Of a stretch of DNA of 48,349 nt, positions 32,372 to 40,419 are shown one piece after another. Each line of letters begins with the position of its first letter. Position 1 is the first letter of the stretch. A program made the position numbers and the translations under genes. The DNA comes from an uncultured Collinsella sp. (GTDB lineage: Bacteria > Actinomycetota > Coriobacteriia > Coriobacteriales > Coriobacteriaceae): assembly GCA_900542165.1 (NCBI GenBank), contig UQMM01000015.1, forward strand, positions 1-48,349, in the 5' to 3' direction. A model generated the notes under the pieces. It was not told the DNA's origin. It saw nothing but the letters and a program-made list of their open reading frames with translations, and ran no database searches.

Positions 32372-32970
32372 TAGCGCTCGTTCCTTTCGCGAATTTTGCG
32401 GGCACGCTCCCCGCGTTGCTGGGCCTTGCGCTTGGCGCGGGCCTCGTCACGGGCGTTAAGCTCAGCGGTCGCGTCGACCTCACGGGCCGCGGGGCTCAAG
32501 AACATGTATCCGAAGAGGGCGAGCACGACGCCCAAGGTAATGCCGATATCGGCCACATTGAAGACGGGGAAGTCGATGAAGGTGGTGGCAATAAAATCGG
32601 TCACGAAGCCAAAGGCCAAACGATCGATAGCGTTGCCAATAGCACCGCCCGCAACCATCGCCATGCCCACAACCTCAAGATGGGCAAGCTGGGGTGCACG
32701 AACGAGGTACACGGCAATAGCGATAATGACCGCCAACGCCAGCACGGCAAACGCGATGCCATGCCCCTCGCCCATGCTAAAGGCAGCGCCGATATTGCGG
32801 ACAAACAGGAAGTCGATCACGCCGGGGATGACGGTCACATGCAGTGCATCGCCCACGGCACGAACCGCAAGCTTGGTCAACTGGTCAACAAACAGCACAA
32901 CCAGCGCCACCCCACCAGCAACACCCAACCGCCAACGCAAAGGCGGCGTCATATCCCCAGCACGACCCAA
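32371..32970 (-). CDS. lspA: Lipoprotein signal peptidase (signal peptidase II)
   Basis: Cleaves the signal peptide of lipid-modified prolipoproteins at the membrane. The 199-residue protein has four hydrophobic spans and both catalytic Asp: GNAIDRLAFG and FNVADIGI, plus NIGAAFS. A charged Arg/Lys-rich tail of about 40 residues follows, unusual in length. The start is probably TTG at 32970, since AGGGG lies 6 nt upstream; an in-frame ATG at 32952 has its G-rich stretch too close. Confidence 0.93.
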   Translation of the reverse strand: MGRAGDMTPPLRWRLGVAGGVALVVLFVDQLTKLAVRAVGDALHVTVIPGVIDFLFVRNIGAAFSMGEGHGIAFAVLALAVIIAIAVYLVRAPQLAHLEVVGMAMVAGGAIGNAIDRLAFGFVTDFIATTFIDFPVFNVADIGITLGVVLALFGYMFLSPAAREVDATAELNARDEARAKRKAQQRGERARKIRERNER

Positions 32971-33084
32971 ATCAATCCCCTACCCTCAAGAACATCGAAT
33001 TCCGTTTAACGCAATTAACCATCTTATATTGCCACACGCAGAGCGCACGACATATTCGCTAACGCCAGATAAATAACCAGCATA

Positions 33085-33122
33085 AAAAGAAAGCGGCATT
33101 CCGAAAAACAGAATGCCGCTTT
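33085..33122 (-). terminator. Intrinsic terminator of ileS
   Basis: A perfect 12-bp stem AAAGCGGCATTC/GAATGCCGCTTT (33090-33101, 33111-33122) with a 9-nt loop, followed on the minus strand by CTTTTTATG. It lies 70 nt after the ileS stop. The 222-bp gap otherwise holds only the probable lspA promoter region. Confidence 0.88.
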
Positions 33123-33192
33123 TATTCAGCGGAGCAAATGGGCCGAAGGCGTCCAAATTCTCCCAATAACTAAAATGCCGAGTTACCGTGCC

Positions 33193-35994
33193 TTAAAGGG
33201 CATTCGCGCAGCGCTTGCAAATATGCGCGTGGCCGTTGTACTCGCCGACGGTGGTGCGATAGTTCCAGCAACGGTCGCAGCACTCGCCCTCGGCTGCCTC
33301 GATGGCAACGGAGAGTTCCTCGCCCTGGGTCAGCTCAACATCGGAAACGATGTAGAACTCGGCCAGGTCGACGGCCTTATCACCGGTCAGCAGCGCGTAC
33401 TTCTCGGCGGGAACGACCGCCTTGACGCGGACCTGCTGGCTCTTGGTGAAGGTACCGGCGGAGCGGGCATCCTCAAGGGCCTTGGTCACGGCGCTACGGA
33501 GCTCGAGTGAAGCCTCGAGCACGCCCTCAAACTCATTGGCCTCGTCGAACGTGATGGGCGACTTGTACCAATCGAGCAGCGCGGCGTACTTCTGGTGATC
33601 GACGCAGCCGGCGGGCGCATAGGCCATGGCCTCGTCGACCGTGTAGGACAGGATCGGCTGAAGGTCGCGCATGAGCATCGAGAAGAGCTCGGCCAGCACG
33701 GTCTGGGCGCTGCGGCGCTCGAGCGAGCCGGGCTTCTCACAGTACAGACGGTCCTTCAGGGCGTCGAGATACACGTTGGAGAGCTCGGTAACCACGAAGT
33801 CGTAGAGCGCACGGTAGGCGCGCGGGAACTCGTAGCTGGCGTAGGCATCGTCGACCTCGGCCTGAACCTGGGTCAGACGGGCAACCATGAGCTTGTCGAG
33901 CGGCAGCAGGTCGGCAAAGGCGACGCCGTCGGTCTCGGGCTCAAACTGACCCTCGAGCTCGGAGAGCAGGAAGCGCAGCGTGTTGCGGAAACGACGGTAG
34001 GCATCGGACGTACGAGCAAGAATCTCGTGGTCGATGGACACGTCGGAGCTGGTATCGACAGATGCAACCCACAGACGGATGATGTCGGCGCCCATCTCGT
34101 CGCAGACCTTGTTGGGGTCGATGACGTTGCCGAGCGACTTGGACATCTTTCGACCCTGGCCGTCGAGGGTGAAGCCCTGCGAGACGACCGCCTTGTACGG
34201 AGCGTGGCCGTTGGCACCCACCGAGGTGAGCAACGAGCTCTGGAACCAACCGCGGTGCTGGTCGGAGCCCTCGAGATACACGTCCGCCGGATACTCCAGC
34301 TCGGGACGGTACTCGCAGACGGCCTTCCAGGAGACGCCGGAATCCCACCACACGTCGAGGATGTCCTTATCGGCCTTGAGGTGATGGCCGCCGCACTTGG
34401 GGCAGACGCAGGCCTCGCCCAGGTAGCTCTCGGGAGCGTCGGTGAACCAGGCGTCGGAGCCCTTCTCGTGGAAGAGCTTGATGACGGCGTCGAGCGTGGC
34501 GTCGTTCATAACCTTCTCGCCGCAGTCGGCGCAAGTGTAGCTGGGGATAGGCACGCCCCAGTTGCGCTGACGGCTGATGCACCAGTCGGGACGCTGCTCG
34601 ACCATGGCGCCGATGCGGTTTGCCGCGTGGGCCGGATACCACTTGACGTTCTCGCGGACCTCTTTGCCAGCCTGCTCGCGCAAACCAGTCTTGTCCATCG
34701 AGACAAACCACTGGTCGGTAGCACGGAAGAGCACCGGGTGCTTGCAGCGCCAGCAGTGCGGATAGCTGTGCGTGATCTTCTTCTCGAGAACCAGGGTGCC
34801 GCGCTCGCGCAGGAACTCGATGATGTGCGGGTTGGCCTCATCGGTATCCATACCGCTGAAGGGGCCACCGGTACCAAACTCCTCGCCGGTGTAGAACTTG
34901 CCGTCGTCATCGACCGGCATGCAGATGTCGGTAATGCCCTCCTTGAGGCAGGCAAAGTAGTCGTCGACGCCGTGGCCGGGCGAGTTGTGGACGATACCGG
35001 TACCGTCATCGACACCGACGTAATCGGCCAGCAGCGCCACGCCTTCAACACCGTCAAAGATCGGCTGCTTGTAGTGGATGTGATGGAAGGTCTCGGCGGG
35101 AACCACATAGGGCTTACCGTCGACCATAACCGGGGTGTACTCCCAACCAAACTCCTCGCAGCACTTGGGAGCCAGGTCCTCGAGCATGACCTCGGCACGA
35201 CCCTCGTGCTCAACGGCGACATAGGCGGCGCCGGGCTTGAGGGAAACGGCCTGGTCGGAGGGGATGGTCCACGGCGTGGTCGTCCAAATGATAAAGTCAA
35301 CCGGGCCGTCAAAGTTCTCGAGGCCGGCGGGCTTGGAGGTCATCTCAAAGCGCACGAAGATGGACGGGCTCGTCTCATCGGAGTACTCGATCTCAGCCTC
35401 GGCCAGCGCGGTGTGGCAGTGCTTGCACCAGTGAACCGGCTTGTGGCCGCGATAAATCATGCCCTTATCGAACATGGCCTTGAAGACCTCGATGTCGGCG
35501 GCATCGTGCTGGTGATAGAGTGTCAGATAGGGGTTGTCCCAGTCGCCGAGCACGCCCAGACGGCGGAAGCCGGCCTTCTGAAGCTCGATGTTCTCGACAG
35601 CGAACTCATTGCAGAGCTCACGGATCTTGGCCGTGGGGGTCTGGTTGAACTTCTCGGTGCCGAGCTTCTCCTCGACCTTATGCTCGATCGGCTGACCATG
35701 GCAGTCCCAACCGGGGACATAGGGAACCTCATAGCCCTGCATCATCCAGTAGCGGTTGATCATGTCCTTGGAAATCTTGTTCATGGCGTGGCCGATGTGG
35801 ATCGGGCCGTTGGCGTACGGAGGGCCATCGTGCAGCACGAACTTCTTGTGACCCTCGTTCTTCTTCAGAACCTGCTCGTAGACCTTGTTGTCCTGCCAGT
35901 CCTTGAGTCGCTTGGGCTCGGACTTGGAAAGACCGGCACGCATGGGAAAACCGGTCTTGGGCAGATTCATCGTCTGCTTGTACTCGTTTGCCAC
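33193..35994 (-). CDS. ileS: Isoleucyl-tRNA synthetase
   Basis: Charges tRNA-Ile; class I synthetase, 933 residues. HIGH motif in PYANGPIHIGHAMNK, editing (CP1) domain in the middle, KMSKS motif in GRKMSKSLGN, and a C-terminal zinc site CCDRCWNY...CKRC. The start is GTG at 35994: AAGGGG lies 5 nt upstream, and the next in-frame ATG falls inside the family N-terminus (MNLPKTGFPMRAGL). Expression is controlled by a T-box riboswitch directly upstream. Confidence 0.97.
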   Translation of the reverse strand: MANEYKQTMNLPKTGFPMRAGLSKSEPKRLKDWQDNKVYEQVLKKNEGHKKFVLHDGPPYANGPIHIGHAMNKISKDMINRYWMMQGYEVPYVPGWDCHGQPIEHKVEEKLGTEKFNQTPTAKIRELCNEFAVENIELQKAGFRRLGVLGDWDNPYLTLYHQHDAADIEVFKAMFDKGMIYRGHKPVHWCKHCHTALAEAEIEYSDETSPSIFVRFEMTSKPAGLENFDGPVDFIIWTTTPWTIPSDQAVSLKPGAAYVAVEHEGRAEVMLEDLAPKCCEEFGWEYTPVMVDGKPYVVPAETFHHIHYKQPIFDGVEGVALLADYVGVDDGTGIVHNSPGHGVDDYFACLKEGITDICMPVDDDGKFYTGEEFGTGGPFSGMDTDEANPHIIEFLRERGTLVLEKKITHSYPHCWRCKHPVLFRATDQWFVSMDKTGLREQAGKEVRENVKWYPAHAANRIGAMVEQRPDWCISRQRNWGVPIPSYTCADCGEKVMNDATLDAVIKLFHEKGSDAWFTDAPESYLGEACVCPKCGGHHLKADKDILDVWWDSGVSWKAVCEYRPELEYPADVYLEGSDQHRGWFQSSLLTSVGANGHAPYKAVVSQGFTLDGQGRKMSKSLGNVIDPNKVCDEMGADIIRLWVASVDTSSDVSIDHEILARTSDAYRRFRNTLRFLLSELEGQFEPETDGVAFADLLPLDKLMVARLTQVQAEVDDAYASYEFPRAYRALYDFVVTELSNVYLDALKDRLYCEKPGSLERRSAQTVLAELFSMLMRDLQPILSYTVDEAMAYAPAGCVDHQKYAALLDWYKSPITFDEANEFEGVLEASLELRSAVTKALEDARSAGTFTKSQQVRVKAVVPAEKYALLTGDKAVDLAEFYIVSDVELTQGEELSVAIEAAEGECCDRCWNYRTTVGEYNGHAHICKRCANAL

Positions 35995-36037
35995 GGTACC
36001 CCTTTCATGTCGTGGGCGCGCACGCCCGTTGGGCACC

Positions 36038-36334
36038 AAAAAAGCGCCCGTCCCTGCAAGCTGGGACGAAGCGCCACAAAACGGGCTGTGCGCCCGCAAA
36101 AGCTCTTCGCTTAACCACCCAGCTTAGATGCCCTCGCCCGCATATTCGCGCGCTCGCATCCGTTACTCGGCTGGCCTGTATCGACGACCATCTCGGCGAT
36201 GTCTACTAAGACGAACCTGTGCGGCACATCCGTTGGGACCGCAGCTCCGGGGTGATTTTCATCGGTCGCATGCACGGGATCTCAGCGCTCCCCGCTCTCT
36301 GTAGCATGCGGACGGCCGACTACTCGTCCCCATC
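36038..36334 (-). promoter_or_regulatory. T-box riboswitch (Ile) with antiterminator and terminator, controlling ileS
   Basis: On the minus strand the leader has Stem I (from GGGGACGAGTAG, 36330-36319), the AG-bulge segment CAGAGAGCGGGG (36301-36290), and a specifier loop AAAATCACCCC with Ile codon ATC at 36256-36254. The T-box AAGCTGGGTGGTTAAGCG (36125-36108) carries the UGGU that pairs with uncharged tRNA NCCA. It pairs with CGCTT...CCCAGCTT (36073-36058) as antiterminator; that same strand instead forms a terminator (36074-36063 with 36054-36044) followed by six T (36043-36038). Uncharged tRNA-Ile should therefore raise ileS transcription. A small extra GC hairpin sits inside the antiterminator loop. 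Confidence 0.86.
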
Positions 36335-36480
36335 AACGCTTATGCGGAGTATGCTAGCACGTTCCGCGCCGGCGAAAAACCCTCAACACTGGTTTTATAC
36401 GTTCGAAATTTCTCGCTATTACAGCCCTTCTCTAGGAGCAAAATACCTGTAAGCACTTTATCGAACAAAAGAAGGTACCT

Positions 36481-37569
36481 ATGCGCACAATTGGAATGAG
36501 CGACTATACCGTCGGCGAGGATTGCTTTACCGAGCTACCCGCCGCACTGGCGGAGTACGGCGCGAAGAAGGTCGCCATCATCGGCGGCAAGCGAGCCCTG
36601 GCTGCGGCGCTGCCGGGCATCGAGGCGGCGCTTGAAGGTACCGATGTCGAGATTCTGGAGACGCGCGTCTACGGCACCAACAGCACGCGTGCCAATATCG
36701 CCAAGGTCGTGAACTCCCCTGCCTGCCAGGAAGCTGACGTGCTTATCGCATGCGGCGGCGGCAAGGCGCTCGACACCGTGAAGACCGCAGCAATCGAGCT
36801 CAAGAAGATCGTCTTTACCGTGCCTACAATATGCTCCAACTGCTCGGCCGCGACCGCCATTGCCGTTGTCTACAACGACGACGGCTCGCTCGAGGGCTAT
36901 TCGTACCCCAACCGCCCTGCGCACATCTTCATCAACCCCAAGATCATCGCCGAGGCGCCAGCGGAGTACTTCTGGGCCGGCGTGGGCGATGCCCTATCTA
37001 AGCAGCCCGAGGTCGAGTACGCCACGAGCGCCGGTAATTTGGAGCACACCGCCGGTCTTGGCCTGGCACTCGCCCACACCTGCTCCGAGCCGCTGTTTAC
37101 CTACGGCGTGCAGGGTCTAAAGGACGTGCGCCAGGACCTGTCGAGCGAGGCCGTTAAGCAGATCGCGCTCGATATCGTGGTCAACACGGGCTATGTCTCG
37201 AACCTGACCAACCAGAACGATTACTACTACAACTCGAGCGTGGCACATGCGTTCTACAATGCCACGTGTAGCATTCCGCGTGAGGGCACCTACCTGCACG
37301 GCGAGGTCGTAAGCCTGGGTGTGCTCGTGCTGTTTGCCTATACGGGAGACACCGAGAACCTTGAGCGCTACGCCACCTTTAACAAGCAGATGGGCCTGCC
37401 CGTGACGCTTGAGCAGGTCGGCCTTACCGAGGGAGATATCCCGGCCCTGTGCGAGTTCGCACACGCCACCAACGAGTGGAAGCAAGGCAACCCGGAGCCC
37501 TTCACCGACGAAAAGTTCGCCGCCGCCATCAAGGCCGCCAACGCCTACGGCCACTCTATCCTGGCCTAA
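36481..37569 (+). CDS. Glycerol dehydrogenase-like iron/zinc-containing alcohol dehydrogenase
   Basis: A 362-residue NAD-dependent dehydrogenase of the Fe-ADH/GldA family. The nucleotide-binding loop is CGGGKALDTVK, and the metal ligands align with Asp170 (GVGDALSK), His256 (VAHAFYN) and His273 (YLHGEVV), the same spacing as in Bacillus glycerol dehydrogenase. Substrate could be glycerol or a related diol or hydroxyketone. The ATG at 36481 has AAGG upstream. It is divergent from ileS, monocistronic, and ends in a strong terminator. Confidence 0.87.
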   Translation: MRTIGMSDYTVGEDCFTELPAALAEYGAKKVAIIGGKRALAAALPGIEAALEGTDVEILETRVYGTNSTRANIAKVVNSPACQEADVLIACGGGKALDTVKTAAIELKKIVFTVPTICSNCSAATAIAVVYNDDGSLEGYSYPNRPAHIFINPKIIAEAPAEYFWAGVGDALSKQPEVEYATSAGNLEHTAGLGLALAHTCSEPLFTYGVQGLKDVRQDLSSEAVKQIALDIVVNTGYVSNLTNQNDYYYNSSVAHAFYNATCSIPREGTYLHGEVVSLGVLVLFAYTGDTENLERYATFNKQMGLPVTLEQVGLTEGDIPALCEFAHATNEWKQGNPEPFTDEKFAAAIKAANAYGHSILA

Positions 37570-37575
37570 CCGACC

Positions 37576-37617
37576 AAAACCGCCACAAAGGGGACAGTAC
37601 CTTTGTGGCGGTTTTTT
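37576..37617 (+). terminator. Intrinsic terminator (GGGGACAG-type palindrome) after the dehydrogenase
   Basis: A perfect 16-bp stem AAAACCGCCACAAAGG/CCTTTGTGGCGGTTTT (37576-37591, 37600-37615) with loop GGACAGTA, followed on the plus strand by T. It abuts the stop codon of the convergent DUF523 gene (37616-37618) and may serve both genes. The core is nearly the same as the terminator at 29923-29970. Confidence 0.92.
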
Positions 37618-38071
37618 ATTGCTGCAACATGCTCGAGTCGAATTCGCTTGCCGGGATCACGCGGTAGCCGTGGCGCAGGAGCAGGTCAACGAAGACACCG
37701 TTACCCGTTGTGAGCGTGCCGCTGAAGGATCCGTCGTAGATATGGCCCACGCCGCACGACGGACTGCGATCCTGCAAGACGCACGCAGCAATCTCGGACG
37801 GGCCGCCCGCCTGCTCACACATATCGAGCGCACGTTGAGCACCCAGGCGAAACTCGCGATCGACCGAGGTGCCCCCGCAGGTACGAACCTCTCCGTTCAC
37901 AATCTCGGACGGCTTGCGCGGCGTGGGCAGGCCCCCAAAGACCTCAGGGCACACCAAGAGGACCTCGATCCCTGTACGCTCGCAGGCCTCGACCAACTCG
38001 CGATGATAGTTGTCGAGCCCGTTATACTTGCAGCTCTCGCCCATCAAGCAGGCGCTCACCACGATCTTCAT
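37616..38071 (-). CDS. DUF523 (TudS-like) iron-sulfur protein
   Basis: A 151-residue DUF523 protein. Conserved Cys motifs are SACLMGESCKYNG, LVCPEVFGGLPTPR and DRSPSCGVG. The founding characterised member, TudS, is a thiouracil desulfurase that holds a 4Fe-4S cluster through three Cys; the same Cys pattern is present here, so a cluster and a desulfuration role are plausible. The ATG at 38071 has AGAGGG 7-8 nt upstream; an ATG two codons earlier is too close to it. Confidence 0.85.
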   Translation of the reverse strand: MKIVVSACLMGESCKYNGLDNYHRELVEACERTGIEVLLVCPEVFGGLPTPRKPSEIVNGEVRTCGGTSVDREFRLGAQRALDMCEQAGGPSEIAACVLQDRSPSCGVGHIYDGSFSGTLTTGNGVFVDLLLRHGYRVIPASEFDSSMLQQ

Positions 38072-38087
38072 TTCCATCCCTCTCAAG

Positions 38088-38126
38088 CAAAACGCCCCAT
38101 TTGAGAAAGCTGCTCAAATGGGGCGT
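38088..38126 (-). terminator. Intrinsic terminator of ftsH
   Basis: A perfect 14-bp stem ACGCCCCATTTGAG/CTCAAATGGGGCGT (38092-38105, 38113-38126) with a 7-nt loop, followed on the minus strand by TTTTG. It lies 27 nt after the ftsH stop and just before the DUF523 gene. Confidence 0.88.
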
Positions 38127-38152
38127 CGGCGTTTACTGGCTCGACCGCGGCT

Positions 38153-40045
38153 TTACTGTTGCTTGGGCATCAGCGGATTCTCGCGCGTGAGGAGGTTCAT
38201 GAACTCCTCACCCGTGATGGTCTCCTTCTTGTACAGATAACGAGCCAGCTCATGGAGCTTGAACTTGTTCTCCTTGAGGATCTGCAGGGCGCGATCGTGC
38301 GCGTCCTCGATCAGCTTGGCGACAATCGCGTCCACACGCTCGGCCGTACCGGGGGCGCAGGTGAGCGACGTGTCCTGGTTAAGGTACGCATTCTGAACGG
38401 TACCGAGTGCCATCATGCCAAACTCATCAGACATACCAAAGCGCGTCACCATGTTACGGGCGAGCTTGGTGGCCTGCTCGATATCGTTGGCGGCGCCGGT
38501 CGTCATCTCACCAAAGATGAGCTCCTCGGCTGCACGGCCACCGCAATAGACGGCGAGCTTGTCCAGGACCTCCTGGCGCGTGGTCAGGAAGCGCTCGTCC
38601 TCCTCGACCTGCATGGTATAGCCAAGAGCACCGCTCGTGCGCGGCACGATGGTGATCTTGGTAACCGGCGCGGAACCCTTTTGGCGGGCAGCGACGATGG
38701 CATGGCCGATCTCGTGGTAGGAAACGACCTGCTTCTCATGGTCGGAAAGCACCGTGGACTTACGCTGTTGGCCGGCAATGACGACCTCCACCGACTCCTC
38801 GAAGTCGTCCTGGGTTGCACGCTTGCGACCCTCGCGAACGGCGCGCAGGGCGCCCTCGTTGATGATATTGGCCAGGTCGGCGCCCGAGGCACCGGGCGTG
38901 GCGCGGGCAATCGCGGTCAGATCGATCGGCGGCTCGGTCTTCACACTCTTGGCGTGAAGCTCGAGGATGTTCTTACGGCCGGTCAGATCGGGCAACTCGA
39001 CGGGGATGCGGCGGTCAAAACGACCGGGGCGCAGTAGAGCGGGATCGAGACTGTCGGGGCGGTTGGTTGCGGCAAGGACAACGATACCCTTGTGGTTATC
39101 GAAGCCATCCATCTCGGTCAGCAACTGATTGAGCGTCTGCTCGCGCTCGTCGTTGCCGCTAAAGCCGCCGCCATCGCGCTTCTTACCGATGGTATCGATC
39201 TCATCGATAAAGACGATACACGGGGCCTTTTCCTTGGCCTGCTTAAACAGGTCACGAACCTTTGCAGCGCCGCGACCAACAAACATCTCAACGAACTCAG
39301 AGCCCGAAATGCTAAAGAACGGAACACCGGCCTCGCCGGCAACAGCCTTGGCAAGCAGGGTTTTACCGGTACCCGGAGGGCCGACAAGGAGAGCACCGCG
39401 CGGCAGCTTTGCGCCGATTTCCTCGTAGCGCTGCGGCTTCTCCAGAAAGTCGACGACCTCCTTGAGGGACTCCTTTGCCTCTTCCTGGCCGGCGACATCC
39501 TTAAAGGTCACGCCCACGTCCTTGGAGGCGATCACACGCGCGCCGGACTTACCCAGTCCGCCGCCGCCAAAACCGCCGCCGCCAAAGTTCATCGACGGGC
39601 CGTCATCGCCCATGGCCTTCTTCATGCGGCGGTTGAGCCACCAACCGATGAGGAAGAAAATCGCCATGGGAAGAATAAGGGTGAGCAGGTAGTAGGTCAT
39701 CAAACCCGAGTTTTTATCGGGAACGACCGACTCCAGCGAAGCGCCAGACTCAAGCACGCGATCGGTAAAGCCCGCATCGTTCGGCACACCGGTCGTCTTA
39801 TAGGCGATGTTCTCGTCCTCGCCCTTCTTGGTGTAATAAATCGAGTAATCGTCCGTGTTGTACTCGACCTTGTCGACACTCTTCTTATCGAGCGCTTTGA
39901 CAAACGTCGAGTAATCGGTCTTCGTAATCTGCTGCGTGTGACCGATGTTAGGGAACAGAACGGTCGAGAGCACGAGGTAGACGACGAAGGCGATGAGCAC
40001 GTAGAGGATCATATTCCGTCTACGTTTGTTGTCATCCATCTCCAT
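38153..40045 (-). CDS. ftsH: ATP-dependent zinc metalloprotease FtsH
   Basis: Membrane-bound AAA+ protease degrading misfolded membrane and regulatory proteins. Two membrane helices (about 12-31 and 115-135) flank an extracytoplasmic domain; a Gly-rich linker follows. The AAA module has GPPGTGKT, CIVFIDEIDTIG and RPGRFDRR; the protease domain has the zinc motif HEIGH (Ile in place of the more common Ala), with EMTTGAANDIEQAT. The ATG at 40045 has GGAG 9 nt upstream; ATGs at 40060 and 40039 are alternatives. It is monocistronic, without the tilS-hpt genes that often precede it. Confidence 0.96.
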   Translation of the reverse strand: MEMDDNKRRRNMILYVLIAFVVYLVLSTVLFPNIGHTQQITKTDYSTFVKALDKKSVDKVEYNTDDYSIYYTKKGEDENIAYKTTGVPNDAGFTDRVLESGASLESVVPDKNSGLMTYYLLTLILPMAIFFLIGWWLNRRMKKAMGDDGPSMNFGGGGFGGGGLGKSGARVIASKDVGVTFKDVAGQEEAKESLKEVVDFLEKPQRYEEIGAKLPRGALLVGPPGTGKTLLAKAVAGEAGVPFFSISGSEFVEMFVGRGAAKVRDLFKQAKEKAPCIVFIDEIDTIGKKRDGGGFSGNDEREQTLNQLLTEMDGFDNHKGIVVLAATNRPDSLDPALLRPGRFDRRIPVELPDLTGRKNILELHAKSVKTEPPIDLTAIARATPGASGADLANIINEGALRAVREGRKRATQDDFEESVEVVIAGQQRKSTVLSDHEKQVVSYHEIGHAIVAARQKGSAPVTKITIVPRTSGALGYTMQVEEDERFLTTRQEVLDKLAVYCGGRAAEELIFGEMTTGAANDIEQATKLARNMVTRFGMSDEFGMMALGTVQNAYLNQDTSLTCAPGTAERVDAIVAKLIEDAHDRALQILKENKFKLHELARYLYKKETITGEEFMNLLTRENPLMPKQQ

Positions 40046-40137
40046 CTGCTTGAACTCCATCTACTGGGGTTGATAATGCTAACTAGAATACCCAACCCGG
40101 CCGGCGATAAACCGACGCCGGGCACGAAAGGATAGAG

Positions 40138-40334
40138 ATGGCATCACTGGAAGTCGGCAAGGTTCAAATCTATACGGGCAACTGATCGCGATGAAACCCG
40201 ACACCACAGAGCTCATACTGACCTGCCGCGGCCTGCTGCCCCTCGCGGACCTCGCCGACCTGGTCACAGAAATGCGCCCCGTCAAACACTACTTCGACGA
40301 AGGCCTCCTAGCCCGTCAAGGCATCGAATACTAA
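40138..40334 (+). pseudogene. Remnant of cobalamin adenosyltransferase (cobO/btuR) with internal deletion
   Basis: A start codon with AAAGGA upstream opens MASLEVGKVQIYTGN then stops (40138-40185). This is the N-terminus of CobO/BtuR, normally continuing GKGKTTA. Six bases later, in another frame, comes MKPDTTELILTCRG...LADLVTEMRPVKHYFDEG...QGIEY, ending at 40334 (TAA). That matches the CobO/BtuR C-terminus (compare LADTVSELRPVKHAFDAG and QIGIDY in E. coli). About 110 codons, including the P-loop and catalytic core, are missing, and the junction is out of frame. The gene cannot be functional; the 47-residue tail could still be translated. Confidence 0.85.
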
Positions 40335-40344
40335 TCTATCCGAA

Positions 40345-40410
40345 GGGGACGGAGGAAAACGGATCATCGATATCACGACGAAGAGCAATGATCCGTTCTC
40401 CTCCGTCCCC
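40345..40410. repeat. 66-nt palindrome with 23-bp arms, GGGGACGGAGG type
   Basis: Arms 40345-40367 and 40388-40410 pair at 22 of 23 positions around a 20-nt loop. It begins 11 bp after the cobO relic and ends 9 bp before the MATE stop. There is no T run on either strand, so it is not a standard terminator. The GGGGAC end is shared with other palindromes in this window. Confidence 0.82.
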
Positions 40411-40419
40411 AAGGAATCA

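Noticed and set aside
33595..36114. Very long plus-strand open frame (839 codons) antisense to ileS
   Set aside because: It mirrors ileS codon-by-codon and its translation is low-complexity Gly/Leu/Val/Asp-rich without any family motif. Such antisense frames are expected with GC-rich third-position bias.
36219..36452. Small plus-strand frame in the ileS-dehydrogenase gap
   Set aside because: It overlaps the T-box leader on the other strand, has no ribosome-binding site and no recognisable product.
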